From Variovorax sp. TBS-050B (lineage in GTDB: Bacteria > Pseudomonadota > Gammaproteobacteria > Burkholderiales > Burkholderiaceae_C): a stretch of 64,000 nt of DNA. Numbering within the stretch: position 1 is the stretch's first letter; the number at the start of each line of letters is the position of its first letter. The position numbers were made by a program, and so were the translations under genes. The notes under the pieces are model-generated. The model searched no databases. It had not been told where the DNA came from and worked only from the letters and a program-made list of their open reading frames with translations. The stretch is from contig NZ_JARXYR010000002.1 of NCBI RefSeq assembly GCF_029893635.1, positions 558,001-622,000 on the forward strand, given 5' to 3'. Positions 19,369-28,397 of the stretch are shown here, piece by piece.

Positions 19369-20067
19369 TCAGTCCTTGGCGAGATGCCGGTGCTGGTCGT
19401 AGGTCGGCTGCGGCGGCAGGTCGGCCAGATGGCGCGTGTCGGCCCATTCGACGATCTCGATCGCGTCGGGCCGCGCCGGATCGGCCATGCGGATGCGGTT
19501 GAAGCCCGCATTGGGGATCTCGCTCTGGCGCGGCCCGCTGAGGCTGAGGCCGCGCGCGGTGCGCCACACCATGTCGAGCACGCCGCCGTGCGTGACCACG
19601 ACCACGCGCCGGCCGCGGTGTTCGGCCGCGAGCGCGCCCAGCGCCGCGACGATGCGCGCATGGAACTCGCGCGCCGACTCGCCCTCGGGCATCGCATGAT
19701 CCTCGCGGAATTCGAGCCACTGCTCCCAGGCGCGCGGATGCTGCGCCTGGATCTCGTCGGCGCGCATTCCTTCGACGATGCCGAAGTGCTGCTCGCGCAG
19801 GCTCACCGAGGTCACCACCGGCAGCGCGAGCTGCAGCGCCGCGGGCGCCGCGGTCTGCTGCGCGCGCATCAGGTCGCTGCTGACGAGGTGCTGCGCCGTC
19901 TCGCCCGCGAGCCGCAGGCCGAGGCGGCGCGCCTGCTCGTGCCCGATGTCGTTCAGCGGCACGTCGGCATGGCCCTGGAAGCGCAGCTCGCGGTTCCAGG
20001 CCGTTTCGCCGTGGCGGATCAGGATGAATTCCGTGGAAGCGGAGGCGTCGGATGAGGGCATGGGCAT
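19369..20067 (-). CDS. Histidine phosphatase family protein (phosphoglycerate-mutase-like)
   Basis: The 232-residue protein has the RHG motif with the phospho-accepting His (FILIRHGETAWN, near residue 18). RFQGHADVPLNDIGHEQA follows, then the late HGG motif in VVVVTHGGVLD. The pattern is close to GpmB/CobC-type cofactor-independent phosphatases rather than glycolytic mutase. The start is ATG at 20067 or 20061. It converges on the D-aminoacylase gene with six bases between the stops. The substrate is not predictable. Confidence 0.9.
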   Translation of the reverse strand: MPMPSSDASASTEFILIRHGETAWNRELRFQGHADVPLNDIGHEQARRLGLRLAGETAQHLVSSDLMRAQQTAAPAALQLALPVVTSVSLREQHFGIVEGMRADEIQAQHPRAWEQWLEFREDHAMPEGESAREFHARIVAALGALAAEHRGRRVVVVTHGGVLDMVWRTARGLSLSGPRQSEIPNAGFNRIRMADPARPDAIEIVEWADTRHLADLPPQPTYDQHRHLAKD

Positions 20068-20205
20068 GGAACGCCCATTGTCCACGGCGGGCGTGACGCC
20101 CGGGCGCCGGCCGACGCCGTCTGTTGCAGCGCCGCCACCTGCGCGCCGGCGCAGGGGATGCCCAGGTGATATGCGCCGGCCGGCCCATGGCGCAGAATCC
20201 GGCCC

Positions 20206-20907
20206 ATGCCCCACCTGGTCCTGCTGCCTGGCCTCGCCTGCGACGAGCGCCTCTGGGAAGCGCAGCTTCCCGTTCTGCCGCCTGCGCTCGAAGCCCGCGT
20301 GAGCGACGCCCACATGCGCCACGACACCATCGAGGCGATGGCCGCGGCCGTGCTGCGCGACAACGACGGCATGCTCGTGCTCTGCGGCGCCTCGATGGGC
20401 GGCATGGTCGCGATGGAGGCCGCGCGGCAGGCGCCCGACCGCATCGCCGGCCTTGCGCTGCTCGGCACCAATGCCCGGCCCGAGACACCCGAGATGGCCG
20501 AGCTGCGCGAGAGCGCGATCGCCCTTTTCGCGCGCGGTGAGCTGCGCGACGTGATCGAGCCCAACACCGTGTTCGCGTTCCATCCGGCGCAGGCGGCCGA
20601 CGATGCCCTGGTGCAGCGCTACCTCGAGATCGTGCTCGACGCGGGCGCGCAGCAGCTCATCCACCAGAACCGCGCGGTGATGCGCCGACCGGACGCACGC
20701 CAGCATCTGCCGTCGCTGCGCATGCCGGTGCTGCTGATGTGCGGCGACACCGACCGCCTCACGCCGCCCGACTGCACGCGCGAGATGGCGGCGCTGATGC
20801 CGCATGCGCAGGTGGTGTGGGTGCCGCAGTGCGGCCACATGCTGACGATGGAGAAGCCCGCGCTCGTGAACGCGGCGCTCTCCGCCTGGCTGGCTCAGTG
20901 GAGCTGA
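20206..20907 (+). CDS. Alpha/beta hydrolase
   Basis: The 233-residue protein has the canonical fold. The oxyanion region is [12 protein letters not shown], the nucleophile elbow is GASMGG (near residue 65), the acid is in [10 protein letters not shown], and the catalytic His is in [10 protein letters not shown]. It is of the small esterase/acyl-transfer type and has no signal peptide. Its stop overlaps the convergent pcp gene by 13 bases. The substrate is unknown. Confidence 0.88.
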   Translation: MPHLVLLPGLACDERLWEAQLPVLPPALEARVSDAHMRHDTIEAMAAAVLRDNDGMLVLCGASMGGMVAMEAARQAPDRIAGLALLGTNARPETPEMAELRESAIALFARGELRDVIEPNTVFAFHPAQAADDALVQRYLEIVLDAGAQQLIHQNRAVMRRPDARQHLPSLRMPVLLMCGDTDRLTPPDCTREMAALMPHAQVVWVPQCGHMLTMEKPALVNAALSAWLAQWS

Positions 20908-21554
20908 CCGCCGGTCTCGGCCACGTCCTTCTCGACGGCGAGCGCGGTCGCCACCGCCACGCGCAGCGCCTCGGTCATGGTGGCGAGCGCCATGCTCGGT
21001 GCGCCGGGGAAGCGCGCCGCCTGCTCGGGCAGGTAGGGAATGTGGATGAAGCCGCCGCGCAAGCCCGGCGCCGGGTGCGTGGCGATGCGGTGCATCAGGC
21101 CGTAGAAGATGTGGTTGCAGACGAAGGTGCCGGCGGTGTTCGACACCGACGCCGGAATGCCCGCGGCGCGCAGGTCACGCACGATGGCCTTGATCGGCAG
21201 GGTCGAGAAGTACGCCGCCGGACCGCCGGGCACCACGGGCCGGTCGATCGGCTGCCGGCCCGCGTTGTCGGCAATGCGGCCGTCGTCGATGTTGATCGCC
21301 ACGCGCTCGGGCGTGATCTCCGCGCGGCCGCCGGCCTGGCCCACGCACAGCACGAGCCGCGGCTGCAGCGCGTCCATCGCGCGGCCCAGCGCCTCGATCG
21401 CATCGCCGAACACGCAGGGCATCCGGCGCGCATGCACGGTGGCACCACCGCACTGCCAGCCGTCGAGCGCATGCACCGCTTCCCATGAAGGGTTGAGCGC
21501 TTCGCGGTCGAAGGGATCGAAGCCGGTCAGCAGGACCGAGGGGCGCCGTGCCAC
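20895..21554 (-). CDS. pcp: Pyroglutamyl-peptidase I
   Basis: Pcp removes N-terminal pyroglutamate (5-oxoproline) from peptides. The product is about 219 residues, with VLLTGFDPF at the start, the catalytic Glu in [11 protein letters not shown], the nucleophile Cys in [14 protein letters not shown] and the His in [11 protein letters not shown]. The GTG at 21554, four bases after the pxpA stop, gives the family length; the frame stays open upstream within pxpA and has an ATG at 21632, but that would add 26 unconserved residues. It is the last gene of the pxpB-pxpC-pxpA-pcp operon, so the released 5-oxoproline can be opened by the partner enzymes. Confidence 0.94.
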   Translation of the reverse strand: MARRPSVLLTGFDPFDREALNPSWEAVHALDGWQCGGATVHARRMPCVFGDAIEALGRAMDALQPRLVLCVGQAGGRAEITPERVAINIDDGRIADNAGRQPIDRPVVPGGPAAYFSTLPIKAIVRDLRAAGIPASVSNTAGTFVCNHIFYGLMHRIATHPAPGLRGGFIHIPYLPEQAARFPGAPSMALATMTEALRVAVATALAVEKDVAETGGQLH

Positions 21555-21558
21555 GGTC

Positions 21559-22299
21559 TCAGGCCAGCGCGCGGACCGCGATGCCTTCCTGCTCGAGCCG
21601 CTCGCGGATGCGGCGCGCGAAGGCGAGCGCATGCGCGCCGTCGCCGTGCAGGCACACGGTCTGGGCGTTGACCGGCACGCTGCTGCCGTCGATGGCGGTG
21701 ACCTTGCGGTCGCGCACGAGCGAGAGCGTCTGCGCGAGCGACTGCGCTTCGTCCTCGATCAGCGCGCCGGGCTGGCTGCGCGGCACCAGGCTGCCGTCGG
21801 GCATGTAGCCGCGGTCGGCGAACACTTCTTCGACCGGCGTGAGGCCGGCGCGCCGTGCGGCGTCGATCATGCCGCTGCCCGCGAGACCGAAGAACTTCAG
21901 CGAAGGATCGAAGCGCCGCACCGCTTCGCACAGCGCCGCGGCGAGTTCGGGCTCCTTCACCGCCTGGTTGTAGAGCTGGCCGTGCGCCTTCACATGCGAA
22001 AGCCTGCCGCCCTCGGCCTTGACGATCGCCGCCAGCGCGCCGACCTGGTAGAGCACGTTGGCCACGATCTCGTCAGACGGCAGGTGCATGGTGCTGCGAC
22101 CGAAGTTCTCGCGGTCGGGAAAGCTCGGATGGGCGCCGATCGCCACGCCGCGCGCCAGCGCCCAGCGCACGCATTGCTGCATGGTCTTGGCATCGCCCGC
22201 ATGCCAGCCGCAGGCGATGTTGGCCGAGCTCACGAGGCCGAGCAGCGCTTCGTCGCTGCCCGCGCCTTCGCCGAGGTCGGCATTGAGGTCGATTTGCAT
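21559..22299 (-). CDS. pxpA: 5-oxoprolinase subunit A (LamB/YcsF family)
   Basis: PxpA, with PxpB and PxpC, performs the ATP-dependent opening of 5-oxoproline to glutamate. The 246-residue protein begins [14 protein letters not shown] and has [14 protein letters not shown], then [18 protein letters not shown], the signature of this TIM-barrel-like family. The ATG at 22299 is chosen because upstream in-frame sequence is not conserved and an AGGAAGAG sequence lies just before it. It follows pxpC by 48 bases and precedes pcp by four. Confidence 0.95.
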   Translation of the reverse strand: MQIDLNADLGEGAGSDEALLGLVSSANIACGWHAGDAKTMQQCVRWALARGVAIGAHPSFPDRENFGRSTMHLPSDEIVANVLYQVGALAAIVKAEGGRLSHVKAHGQLYNQAVKEPELAAALCEAVRRFDPSLKFFGLAGSGMIDAARRAGLTPVEEVFADRGYMPDGSLVPRSQPGALIEDEAQSLAQTLSLVRDRKVTAIDGSSVPVNAQTVCLHGDGAHALAFARRIRERLEQEGIAVRALA

Positions 22300-22347
22300 G
22301 GGGTCTCTTCCTTCTTCGGCGGATACCCGCGCCGCCGCTTGCACAGT

Positions 22348-23358
22348 CTATGCCGCCCGCGGCCAGCCCGCTGCCGCCAGGCCTTGCGCCACCTGCGCGA
22401 GATAGCGCTGCTGCCCGGCCCAGGCTGCGAGCGCCGCGGCCATGTCGACCTGCACCAGCCGCAGCCGGCCGTCGAGCGGCGCCTGCGCGAGCTTCCAGAG
22501 GTCGGCGCGGATCACCACGCCGATGCGCGGATAGCCGCCGGTGGTCTGCGCGTCGCCCATCAGGATGATCGGCTGGCCCGAGGGCGGCACCTGGATGGTG
22601 CCGGGGATCACGCCCGACGACAGCATGTCGATGTTGCGCGCGCGCTGGAGTTCGGCGCCGGCGAGCCGGCTGCCCATGCGGTTGCTCTGCGGCGTGATGC
22701 GCCAGCGCTCGCGCCAGAGCAGCGCCTGCGAGGCCGCGGTGAACTGCTCGAACTCCGGCCCCGGCAGCACGCGCAGCGCGATGGCGCCGTCGTCGGCGTG
22801 CGGCGCTGCGTCGTCCCACGCCGGGCCGCGCAGGCCGAAGGGCCGCCGGGCCAGCTGCGCGGCATCGAGCGCCGCCGCGCCAAGCGGGAGCCGGTCGCCC
22901 TTGCGCAGCGCCCGGCCCTCGTGCCCGCCGAAACCCGCCTTCAGGTCGGTGCTGCGCGAGCCGAGCACGGGCGGCACGTCGATGCCGCCTGCCACCGCCA
23001 GCCAGCTGCGCAGCCCCGCCTTGCCGGCGCCCGCCGGGTTGGCGCCCGCGAGCCGCAGCGTCTGCCCCGCGGCGACCGGCATGCTCCAGCAGGGCCAGAC
23101 CGGCGTGCCGTCGAGCGTGGCGCCGAAGCCGTCGCCGGTCAGTGCGATGCGCGTGTCGGTCTCGAAGCGCAGCTCGCAGCCGCCCATCGCGATCTCGAGG
23201 CCCGCCGCGCCGTCCGCATTGCCCACCAGCCGGTTCGCCAGCGTGAGGGCCAGCGCATCGAGCGCGCCGCCCGGGCAGACGCCGAGGCGCCGATGCCCGT
23301 GGCGTCCGAGGTCCTGCACCGAGGCCTGCATGCCCGGCTTCAGCACCAGCATCGTCAT
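22348..23358 (-). CDS. pxpC: 5-oxoprolinase subunit C (biotin-dependent-carboxylase-like, KipA family)
   Basis: The 336-residue protein begins MTMLVLKPGMQASVQDLGRH, which is typical of PxpC/KipA and of the C-terminal half of urea amidolyase. Other landmarks are GVCPGGALDALALTLANRLVG and QVDMAAALAAWAGQQRYLA near the end. Its ATG overlaps the pxpB stop (ATGA), so the two subunits are made together. In the complex it pairs with PxpB. Confidence 0.95.
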   Translation of the reverse strand: MTMLVLKPGMQASVQDLGRHGHRRLGVCPGGALDALALTLANRLVGNADGAAGLEIAMGGCELRFETDTRIALTGDGFGATLDGTPVWPCWSMPVAAGQTLRLAGANPAGAGKAGLRSWLAVAGGIDVPPVLGSRSTDLKAGFGGHEGRALRKGDRLPLGAAALDAAQLARRPFGLRGPAWDDAAPHADDGAIALRVLPGPEFEQFTAASQALLWRERWRITPQSNRMGSRLAGAELQRARNIDMLSSGVIPGTIQVPPSGQPIILMGDAQTTGGYPRIGVVIRADLWKLAQAPLDGRLRLVQVDMAAALAAWAGQQRYLAQVAQGLAAAGWPRAA

Positions 23359-24008
23359 GTCTGCACGCTCTCGACGACGAAGCGCACGCGGTCGCCCGGG
23401 CGCAGCAATGTGGGCGACTCGGCCTTCGGATCGAAGAGTTCGAGCGGGGTGCGGCCGATCAGCCGCCATCCGCCCGGCGACACCAGCGGGTAGATGCCCG
23501 TCTGCTCGCCGCCGATGCCGACCGAGCGCGCCGGCACCGCGAAGCGCGGTTCCGCGCGCCGCGGCGTGGCGAGCTCGGGCGGCAGCCCGCCCATGAAGGC
23601 GAAGCCCGGCAGGAAGCCGAGCAGGTACACCACGTACTCCGCCTCGCTGTGGCGGCGCACCACCTCGGCCGGCGTGAGCCTCGTGTGGGCCGCGACGTCG
23701 GCCAGATCGGGTCCGTGCTCGCCGCCGTAGGCCACGGGGATCTCCACCGTCCTGCCTTCCACCGCGGCCACCGAGAGCGCGGGCCAGGCCTCGCTCACGC
23801 GCTGCATCAGCGCATCGATGCCGGTGACGGTCGGGTCGAAGGTCAGCGTGAGGTTGTTCATGCCGGGCAGCACCTCGCCCACGCCAGGCCATTGCTGCAC
23901 CTCTGCGCCGAGCGCCCAGATCTGCTGCTGCTGCGCGAGCGTGGCCGGCGCGGGCAGCTCGCACAGCAGTGCCGCGTCGCCCAGCGGATGCAGACGGGGA
24001 AGGGACAT
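23355..24008 (-). CDS. pxpB: 5-oxoprolinase subunit B (KipI family)
   Basis: The 217-residue protein begins MSLPRLHPLGDAALLCEL, the typical KipI/PxpB N-terminus. GVGEVLPGMNNLTLTFDP and FLPGFAFMGGLPPELATPR follow, then the conserved VGIGGEQTGIYPLVSPGGW. The ATG at 24008 is preferred to a GTG three codons upstream. It is the first gene of the operon; a REP-like palindromic element lies between it and coaD, so a promoter must lie in or before that 140-base gap. Confidence 0.95.
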   Translation of the reverse strand: MSLPRLHPLGDAALLCELPAPATLAQQQQIWALGAEVQQWPGVGEVLPGMNNLTLTFDPTVTGIDALMQRVSEAWPALSVAAVEGRTVEIPVAYGGEHGPDLADVAAHTRLTPAEVVRRHSEAEYVVYLLGFLPGFAFMGGLPPELATPRRAEPRFAVPARSVGIGGEQTGIYPLVSPGGWRLIGRTPLELFDPKAESPTLLRPGDRVRFVVESVQT

Positions 24009-24089
24009 GCCGCTCACGTCACACCCGCTCGCAACAGCGCACTGCCCAGGCGCGAGACACCGCGGAACCGGCTCCGTCGGGCCACAGGC

Positions 24090-24149
24090 GTCGCCCCCGG
24101 CGAGGGGGTTGGCGAAGCGACACGAAGTGCGCGCAGCCTGGGGGAGAGC
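24090..24149. repeat. REP-like palindromic intergenic element
   Basis: The element lies between coaD and pxpB. A hairpin CCCCC-GGCGA-GGGGG (24094-24108) is nested inside GTCGC at 24090-24094 and GCGAC at 24117-24121. The conserved-looking tail CACGAAGTGCGCGCAGCCTG and a GGGGGAG end follow. I remember near-identical stretches between genes in Comamonadaceae genomes, but only one copy is visible here. It may be an extragenic repeat with terminator or mRNA-stabilising activity. Confidence 0.55.
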
Positions 24150-24650
24150 CTATTCACCAATGCTGCGAACCTTGGCCGCGAGCTGCTTCTCCACGTCGGT
24201 GGAGACGAACTTGTGGACTTCGCCGCCGAGCATGGCGATCTCGCGCACGAAGGTGCTCGAGATGAACTGGTATTTGTCGCTGGGCGTCAGGAACACGGTC
24301 TCGACGTCGGGCATCAGCGAACGGTTCATGCCGGCGAGCTGGAATTCGTAGTCGAAGTCGGTCACCGCGCGCAGGCCGCGCACCATGGCCTTGCCGCCGC
24401 GCGCCACCACGAAGTCGCGCAGCAGGCCCGAGAAGCTCTCGACCGTGACGCTCCCGCCGTAGGGCTTCACCGCCTCGCGCGCCATGTCGATGCGTTCCTG
24501 CAGCGAGAACAGCGCCTTCTTGTGATGGCCCGCCGCGACCGCGACGATGACCCTGGAAAACAGCTGCGTCGCGCGCCGCACCACGTCCTCGTGGCCGAGG
24601 GTGATGGGGTCGAAGGTGCCGGGATAAACCGCGATCACGTTGCTGGCCAT
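24150..24650 (-). CDS. coaD: Pantetheine-phosphate adenylyltransferase
   Basis: CoaD transfers AMP to 4-phosphopantetheine, the penultimate step of coenzyme A synthesis. The 166-residue protein has the nucleotidyltransferase motif [14 protein letters not shown] near the start and the second motif in [34 protein letters not shown] is diagnostic for CoaD. A strong ribosome-binding site (GAGGAGGAAG) precedes the ATG. It follows rsmD, the common betaproteobacterial order. The ferredoxin gene that normally comes next is displaced to 7727. Confidence 0.98.
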   Translation of the reverse strand: MASNVIAVYPGTFDPITLGHEDVVRRATQLFSRVIVAVAAGHHKKALFSLQERIDMAREAVKPYGGSVTVESFSGLLRDFVVARGGKAMVRGLRAVTDFDYEFQLAGMNRSLMPDVETVFLTPSDKYQFISSTFVREIAMLGGEVHKFVSTDVEKQLAAKVRSIGE

Positions 24651-24693
24651 GGTTGCTTCCTCCTCATGCAGCCGGTGCGGCTTGGTCGGCGGA

Positions 24694-25356
24694 TTATGCA
24701 GCCCCGTTCGCGGCATGCCGCAGCAGGTGCGCATGCACCGCGCCCGCCTTGAGGTAACGAAATTCAACAAGGCCGAGCGCCGCGAGCGCCTCGGCGCTCC
24801 AGCGCTGCGGCGCTTCGAGGTAGACGACGCCCTCGGCCTTCGCGGCGCGCGCGGCGGCGCCCAGCGCGGGTTCGTAGAGCGCGGCGTCGTCGAAGGGCGG
24901 ATCGAGGAAGACCGCATCGATGCTGCCCGCGGGCGTCCGCTCGAGCAGGCTCAGGCCGTTGCCGCGCTCGATGCGCACGGCCTCGGCCGAGAGCTTGTTC
25001 TTCATGGCCTGCAGTTGCGCCACCAGTGCCGGGTCCTGCTCGCACAGCAGCACGCTCGCGGCGCCGCGCGAGGCGGCCTCGAGCCCCAGCGCCCCGGTGC
25101 CCGCGAAGGCATCGACGCAGTGCCACCCCGGCAGTTCGCCGCCGCCGGCACCCGCCAGGCTTGCGAGCCAGTTGAACAGCGTTTCGCGCACGCGGTCCGG
25201 CGTGGGACGCAGGCCGGGCCGGTCGGCAACCGCCAGCCGGGTGCGCTTCCATTCGCCGCCGATGATGCGCACCTCGTGCGGCCGCGCGCCGCGCGGCGAG
25301 GGCGAAGCGGCGGGACGGCGGCCGGCTTCGGCCTTGGGGGTCTTCTGCTGGGGCAT
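24694..25356 (-). CDS. rsmD: 16S rRNA (guanine(966)-N(2))-methyltransferase
   Basis: RsmD methylates G966 of 16S rRNA. The 220-residue protein has a basic N-terminal extension of about 25 residues, then [29 protein letters not shown], the SAM site [18 protein letters not shown] and the catalytic DPPF ([13 protein letters not shown]) follow. It is 43 bases upstream of coaD on the same strand. All key motifs are present. Confidence 0.96.
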   Translation of the reverse strand: MPQQKTPKAEAGRRPAASPSPRGARPHEVRIIGGEWKRTRLAVADRPGLRPTPDRVRETLFNWLASLAGAGGGELPGWHCVDAFAGTGALGLEAASRGAASVLLCEQDPALVAQLQAMKNKLSAEAVRIERGNGLSLLERTPAGSIDAVFLDPPFDDAALYEPALGAAARAAKAEGVVYLEAPQRWSAEALAALGLVEFRYLKAGAVHAHLLRHAANGAA

Positions 25357-25390
25357 GCGGCGAGCTTAACGCCGCCGCGCGCAACAGCCC

Positions 25391-25981
25391 CTAGACGCCG
25401 AGCAGCGCCCGGCGCGCGAGCGCCGCCGCGAGCACCAGCATCGTGCCGCCGATCAGCAGGTCGAGCAGTTGCCAGGCCCGCGGCCGCGCGAACACCGGCG
25501 CGAGCCAGCGCGCGCCGAAACCCAGGGCCGAGAACCACAGCGCGCTCGCGAGCGCCGAGCCGGCGACGAACCAGGCCTTGAGCGAACCCGCGTACTGCGC
25601 GCCGGTGCCGCCCACGAGCAGGACCGTGTCGAGGTAGACGTGGGGATTCAGCAAGGTGAAGCCCGCCGCCTGCGCGAGCACCGCCGCGCGCGAGAGCGAT
25701 GCGCCCTGCGCCGCGGTGCGCAGCGCCCCGGCCTTGCGCGAACGCCAGAGCGCACGCAACCCGTAGCCGCCGAGGAACAGCGCGCCGAGCCCCGCGAGCA
25801 CGGCGGCGAACTCCGGCCGGCCCTTCAGCGCCTGCGCCATGCCGGCCACCCCGGCGCCGATCAGCACCGCGTCGCTCGCCGCGCAGAACAGCACCACCGC
25901 ACTCACGTGCTCGCGCCGCAGGCCCTGGCGCAGCACGTAGGCGTTCTGCGCGCCGATGGCGACGATGAGCACCAGGCTCAT
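25391..25981 (-). CDS. argO: LysE/ArgO-family amino-acid exporter, 5' end probably frameshifted
   Basis: This membrane exporter for basic amino acids has 196 residues from the ATG at 25981 and five to six hydrophobic segments. LIVAIGAQNAYVLRQGLRRE is the family hallmark of helix 1, and GFTLLNPHVYLDTVLLVGG is also conserved. The family normally has about 12 more residues before this point. A second ATG at 26027 begins MSLEQVTPAFAK in another frame and runs out of register. Removing one base from the AAA or CCCCC runs between them would join the two into a normal N-terminus. The divergent regulator at 26108 belongs to the ArgP type that controls argO. Confidence 0.82.
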   Translation of the reverse strand: MSLVLIVAIGAQNAYVLRQGLRREHVSAVVLFCAASDAVLIGAGVAGMAQALKGRPEFAAVLAGLGALFLGGYGLRALWRSRKAGALRTAAQGASLSRAAVLAQAAGFTLLNPHVYLDTVLLVGGTGAQYAGSLKAWFVAGSALASALWFSALGFGARWLAPVFARPRAWQLLDLLIGGTMLVLAAALARRALLGV

Positions 25982-26027
25982 GAAGAGCCCGTTTGGCGAA
26001 GGCGGGGGTGACTTGTTCGAGCGACAT

Positions 26028-26107
26028 GGCGCGGAGCTTGCCCTTGGGCGCCGATTAACTCAAACTAAACTTCCTAAGCCATCTTCAGTTCTTCTAATTC
26101 ACCAGCC
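26028..26107. promoter_or_regulatory. Divergent argO/argP promoter region
   Basis: This 80-base intergenic stretch is markedly more AT-rich than its surroundings, with TTAACTCAAACTAAACTT and CTTCTAATTCACC. It separates the exporter and the LysR-type regulator, where ArgP proteins bind in other bacteria. No exact operator or -35/-10 pair can be fixed by eye. Confidence 0.45.
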
Positions 26108-27016
26108 ATGCTCGACTATGCCGCCCTCAACGCCCTCGCCGCGGTCGTGCGCGAAGGCAGCTTCGAGCGCGCCGCACGGGCGCTCAACGTCACGCCCTCG
26201 GCCGTGTCGCAGCGCGTGAAGCTGCTCGAGGAGCGCACGGGCGGCGCGCTGCTGGTGCGCGGTTCGCCCTGCGTCGCCACGGAGGCCGGGCAGCAGCTCT
26301 GCCGGCATGTGGAACGCGTGGGCATGCTCGAGCACGAACTGCGCGAGGCGCTTCCCGCGCTCGGCATGGGCGGCGATGCGGCCGAGCGCGTCACCGTGCG
26401 CGTGGCGGTGAACGCCGACAGCCTGGCCACGTGGTTCATGGCCGCCGCCGCGGCCTTTGCGGGGCAGGAGGCCTCCGCCCTCCTCGACCTGACGGTCGAC
26501 GACCAGGACCACACGGCCGAGCGCCTGCGCAGCGGCGCGGTGCTGGCCGCGGTGACCGCGCTCGCGCAACCGGTGGCGGGCTGCAACAGCGAAGCGCTGG
26601 GCACCATGCACTACGTGGCGGCCGCGAGCCCGGCCTTCGTCGAGCGCCACTTCGCCAAGGGCGTGGGCGCGCGCACGCTCGCCAGCGCGCCGAGCCTGGT
26701 GTTCGACCGCAAGGACCGGCTGCAGGCGCGCTGGGTGCGGCGCATCTGCCACCGCAGCGTGGAGACGCCGAGGCACTGGCTGCCGTCGGCGCAGGGTTTC
26801 GTCGAGGCCGCGCGCGCCGGCATGGGCTGGGGCATGCATCCGCTGAGCATGGTGGCCGATGCGCTGCGAAGCGGCGCGCTGGTGGAGCTGGTGCCGGGCT
26901 CGATGCTGCCAGTGCCGCTCTACTGGCAGCAGGCGCGCGCGGCGCCGGCACTGCTGGAGCGGCTCAAGGCCGCGGTGCGCACCGCCGCCCGCAGCGGCGC
27001 GCATGCGTTGCGCTGA
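26108..27016 (+). CDS. argP: ArgP/LysG-type LysR regulator of amino-acid export
   Basis: The 302-residue LysR protein has the ArgP-like N-terminus MLDYAALNALAAVVREGSFE and the helix-turn-helix ALNVTPSAVSQRVKLLEE. The effector-domain pattern includes RVAVNADSLATWF, where ArgP residues that sense Lys/Arg reside, and GMGWGMHPLSMV. It is divergent from the LysE-type exporter, the classic ArgP/argO and LysG/lysE arrangement. It most likely activates the exporter when basic amino acids accumulate. Confidence 0.93.
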   Translation: MLDYAALNALAAVVREGSFERAARALNVTPSAVSQRVKLLEERTGGALLVRGSPCVATEAGQQLCRHVERVGMLEHELREALPALGMGGDAAERVTVRVAVNADSLATWFMAAAAAFAGQEASALLDLTVDDQDHTAERLRSGAVLAAVTALAQPVAGCNSEALGTMHYVAAASPAFVERHFAKGVGARTLASAPSLVFDRKDRLQARWVRRICHRSVETPRHWLPSAQGFVEAARAGMGWGMHPLSMVADALRSGALVELVPGSMLPVPLYWQQARAAPALLERLKAAVRTAARSGAHALR

Positions 27017-27036
27017 ACCGGCCGCGCCGTCCGGCG

Positions 27037-28383
27037 CTACTGGCCGCCCACCACCACTGTCGCCATGCGCGCGGGCTGCAGCTTGCGCGCGAAGGCGGCG
27101 CGCACCTCGGCGCCGGTGACCGCGTTCATGCGCGCGGTCCAGGTGTCGAGGTAGTCGAGCGGCAGGTCGTACCAGGCGATGTTGGCCACGTTGCCGATGA
27201 GCTTGCGGTTGCTGTCGAGCAGCAGCGGAAAGCCGCCGATCAGGTTGTCCTTCGCGGCCTGCAGCTCGCTCGCGGTCGGCCCTTCGGCCACGAACTTCGC
27301 GAGCACCTCGCGCGCGACCTTCACGGCCTCCTCCGCCTGGTCGGGGCGCGTCTGGAACCCGACGCGGAACGCGCCCGCATCGAGCCCCGGCGCAAAGCCG
27401 CTGTAGACGCTGTAGGCCAGGCCGCGCTTCTCGCGCACTTCGTTGGTCAGGCGCGAGACGAAGCCGCCGCCGCCGAGCACGTAGTTGCCGAGCGTGAGCG
27501 CGAAGTGGTCCGGGTCCTTGCGCGGGTAGCCGGGCTGCCCGATCAGCACATGGGCCTGCGCCGATGCGAAGGGAATGCGCTCGTCCTTCGGCGCCGCCAG
27601 GGCTTCGACCGGCGCGACCGCCGGCAGCGGCGTGCAGGCCTCGGGGCCCGGCAGCCGCGAGAGCAGCGCGGTCGCCATGGCCTCCGCCTCGGCGCGGGTC
27701 ACGGCGCCGACGATGCTGAGCTTGGCGCGGCACGGCACGATGAGCTGCGCGTAGCGCTGCCGCATGGCGGCGGTGTCGATGCGCGCGAGCGTCGCCTCGG
27801 TCACCTCCAGCCCGTAGGGATGGCTGCCGTAGACGGCCTGCGCGAAGGCGCGACCCGCGATGGTGCCGGGCTTCGTGTTGGCTTCGCGCAGGGCCGCGCC
27901 GATGCGCTCGCGCTCGCGCTGCCACACGTCGTCCGGGAAGGCCGGCTCGCCGATCTCGCGCGCCGCGAGCGCCACCGCCCGGGCACGCAGCGACGGTTCG
28001 GACAGCGTGCGCAGCGAGTAGCTCGCGCGGTCGTTGCCCACGCTGGTGCCGAACTGCGCGCCCAGGTCGGCCCAGGCTTCGCCGAGTGCGTTCTCGTCGA
28101 GCGCCGGCTCCCCGTCCCGGCCGGCGCGCACGCCCTTCTCGACCATGGTGGCGCTCACGCTCGCGAGGCCGGCCTGCGCCGCCGGATCGCGCCGGCTGCC
28201 GGCATCGAAGTCGATCTGCACGTCGACGATGGGCAGCGCATGGGTGGACACGAGATAGATCCGGGCACCGCTCGGCAGGCTCCAGTGCTCGATCGGCAAC
28301 GCGGCCTGGGCGGCATGGGTGCCCGCGAGGGCGGCAACGGCGGCGAACAGCGTGGCGCGCAGGAGGTTCTTCATGGCTTTCAT
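27037..28383 (-). CDS. M16-family peptidase-like protein, inactive-type partner
   Basis: This exported protein of 448 residues has a signal peptide (LLRATLFAAVAALAGTHAAQA). It has the M16 fold, including GGFVSRLTNEVREKRGLAYS near residue 320. At the position of the zinc motif HxxEH it has GLASVSATMVEKG instead, so the metal ligands are missing. It lies 14 bases after the gene for an intact M16 peptidase and is presumably the non-catalytic half of a heterodimer, like mitochondrial processing peptidase alpha. The substrate is unknown, and a start at 28374 is also possible. Confidence 0.93.
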   Translation of the reverse strand: MKAMKNLLRATLFAAVAALAGTHAAQAALPIEHWSLPSGARIYLVSTHALPIVDVQIDFDAGSRRDPAAQAGLASVSATMVEKGVRAGRDGEPALDENALGEAWADLGAQFGTSVGNDRASYSLRTLSEPSLRARAVALAAREIGEPAFPDDVWQRERERIGAALREANTKPGTIAGRAFAQAVYGSHPYGLEVTEATLARIDTAAMRQRYAQLIVPCRAKLSIVGAVTRAEAEAMATALLSRLPGPEACTPLPAVAPVEALAAPKDERIPFASAQAHVLIGQPGYPRKDPDHFALTLGNYVLGGGGFVSRLTNEVREKRGLAYSVYSGFAPGLDAGAFRVGFQTRPDQAEEAVKVAREVLAKFVAEGPTASELQAAKDNLIGGFPLLLDSNRKLIGNVANIAWYDLPLDYLDTWTARMNAVTGAEVRAAFARKLQPARMATVVVGGQ

Positions 28384-28397
28384 GGATTCCGGGCCTT

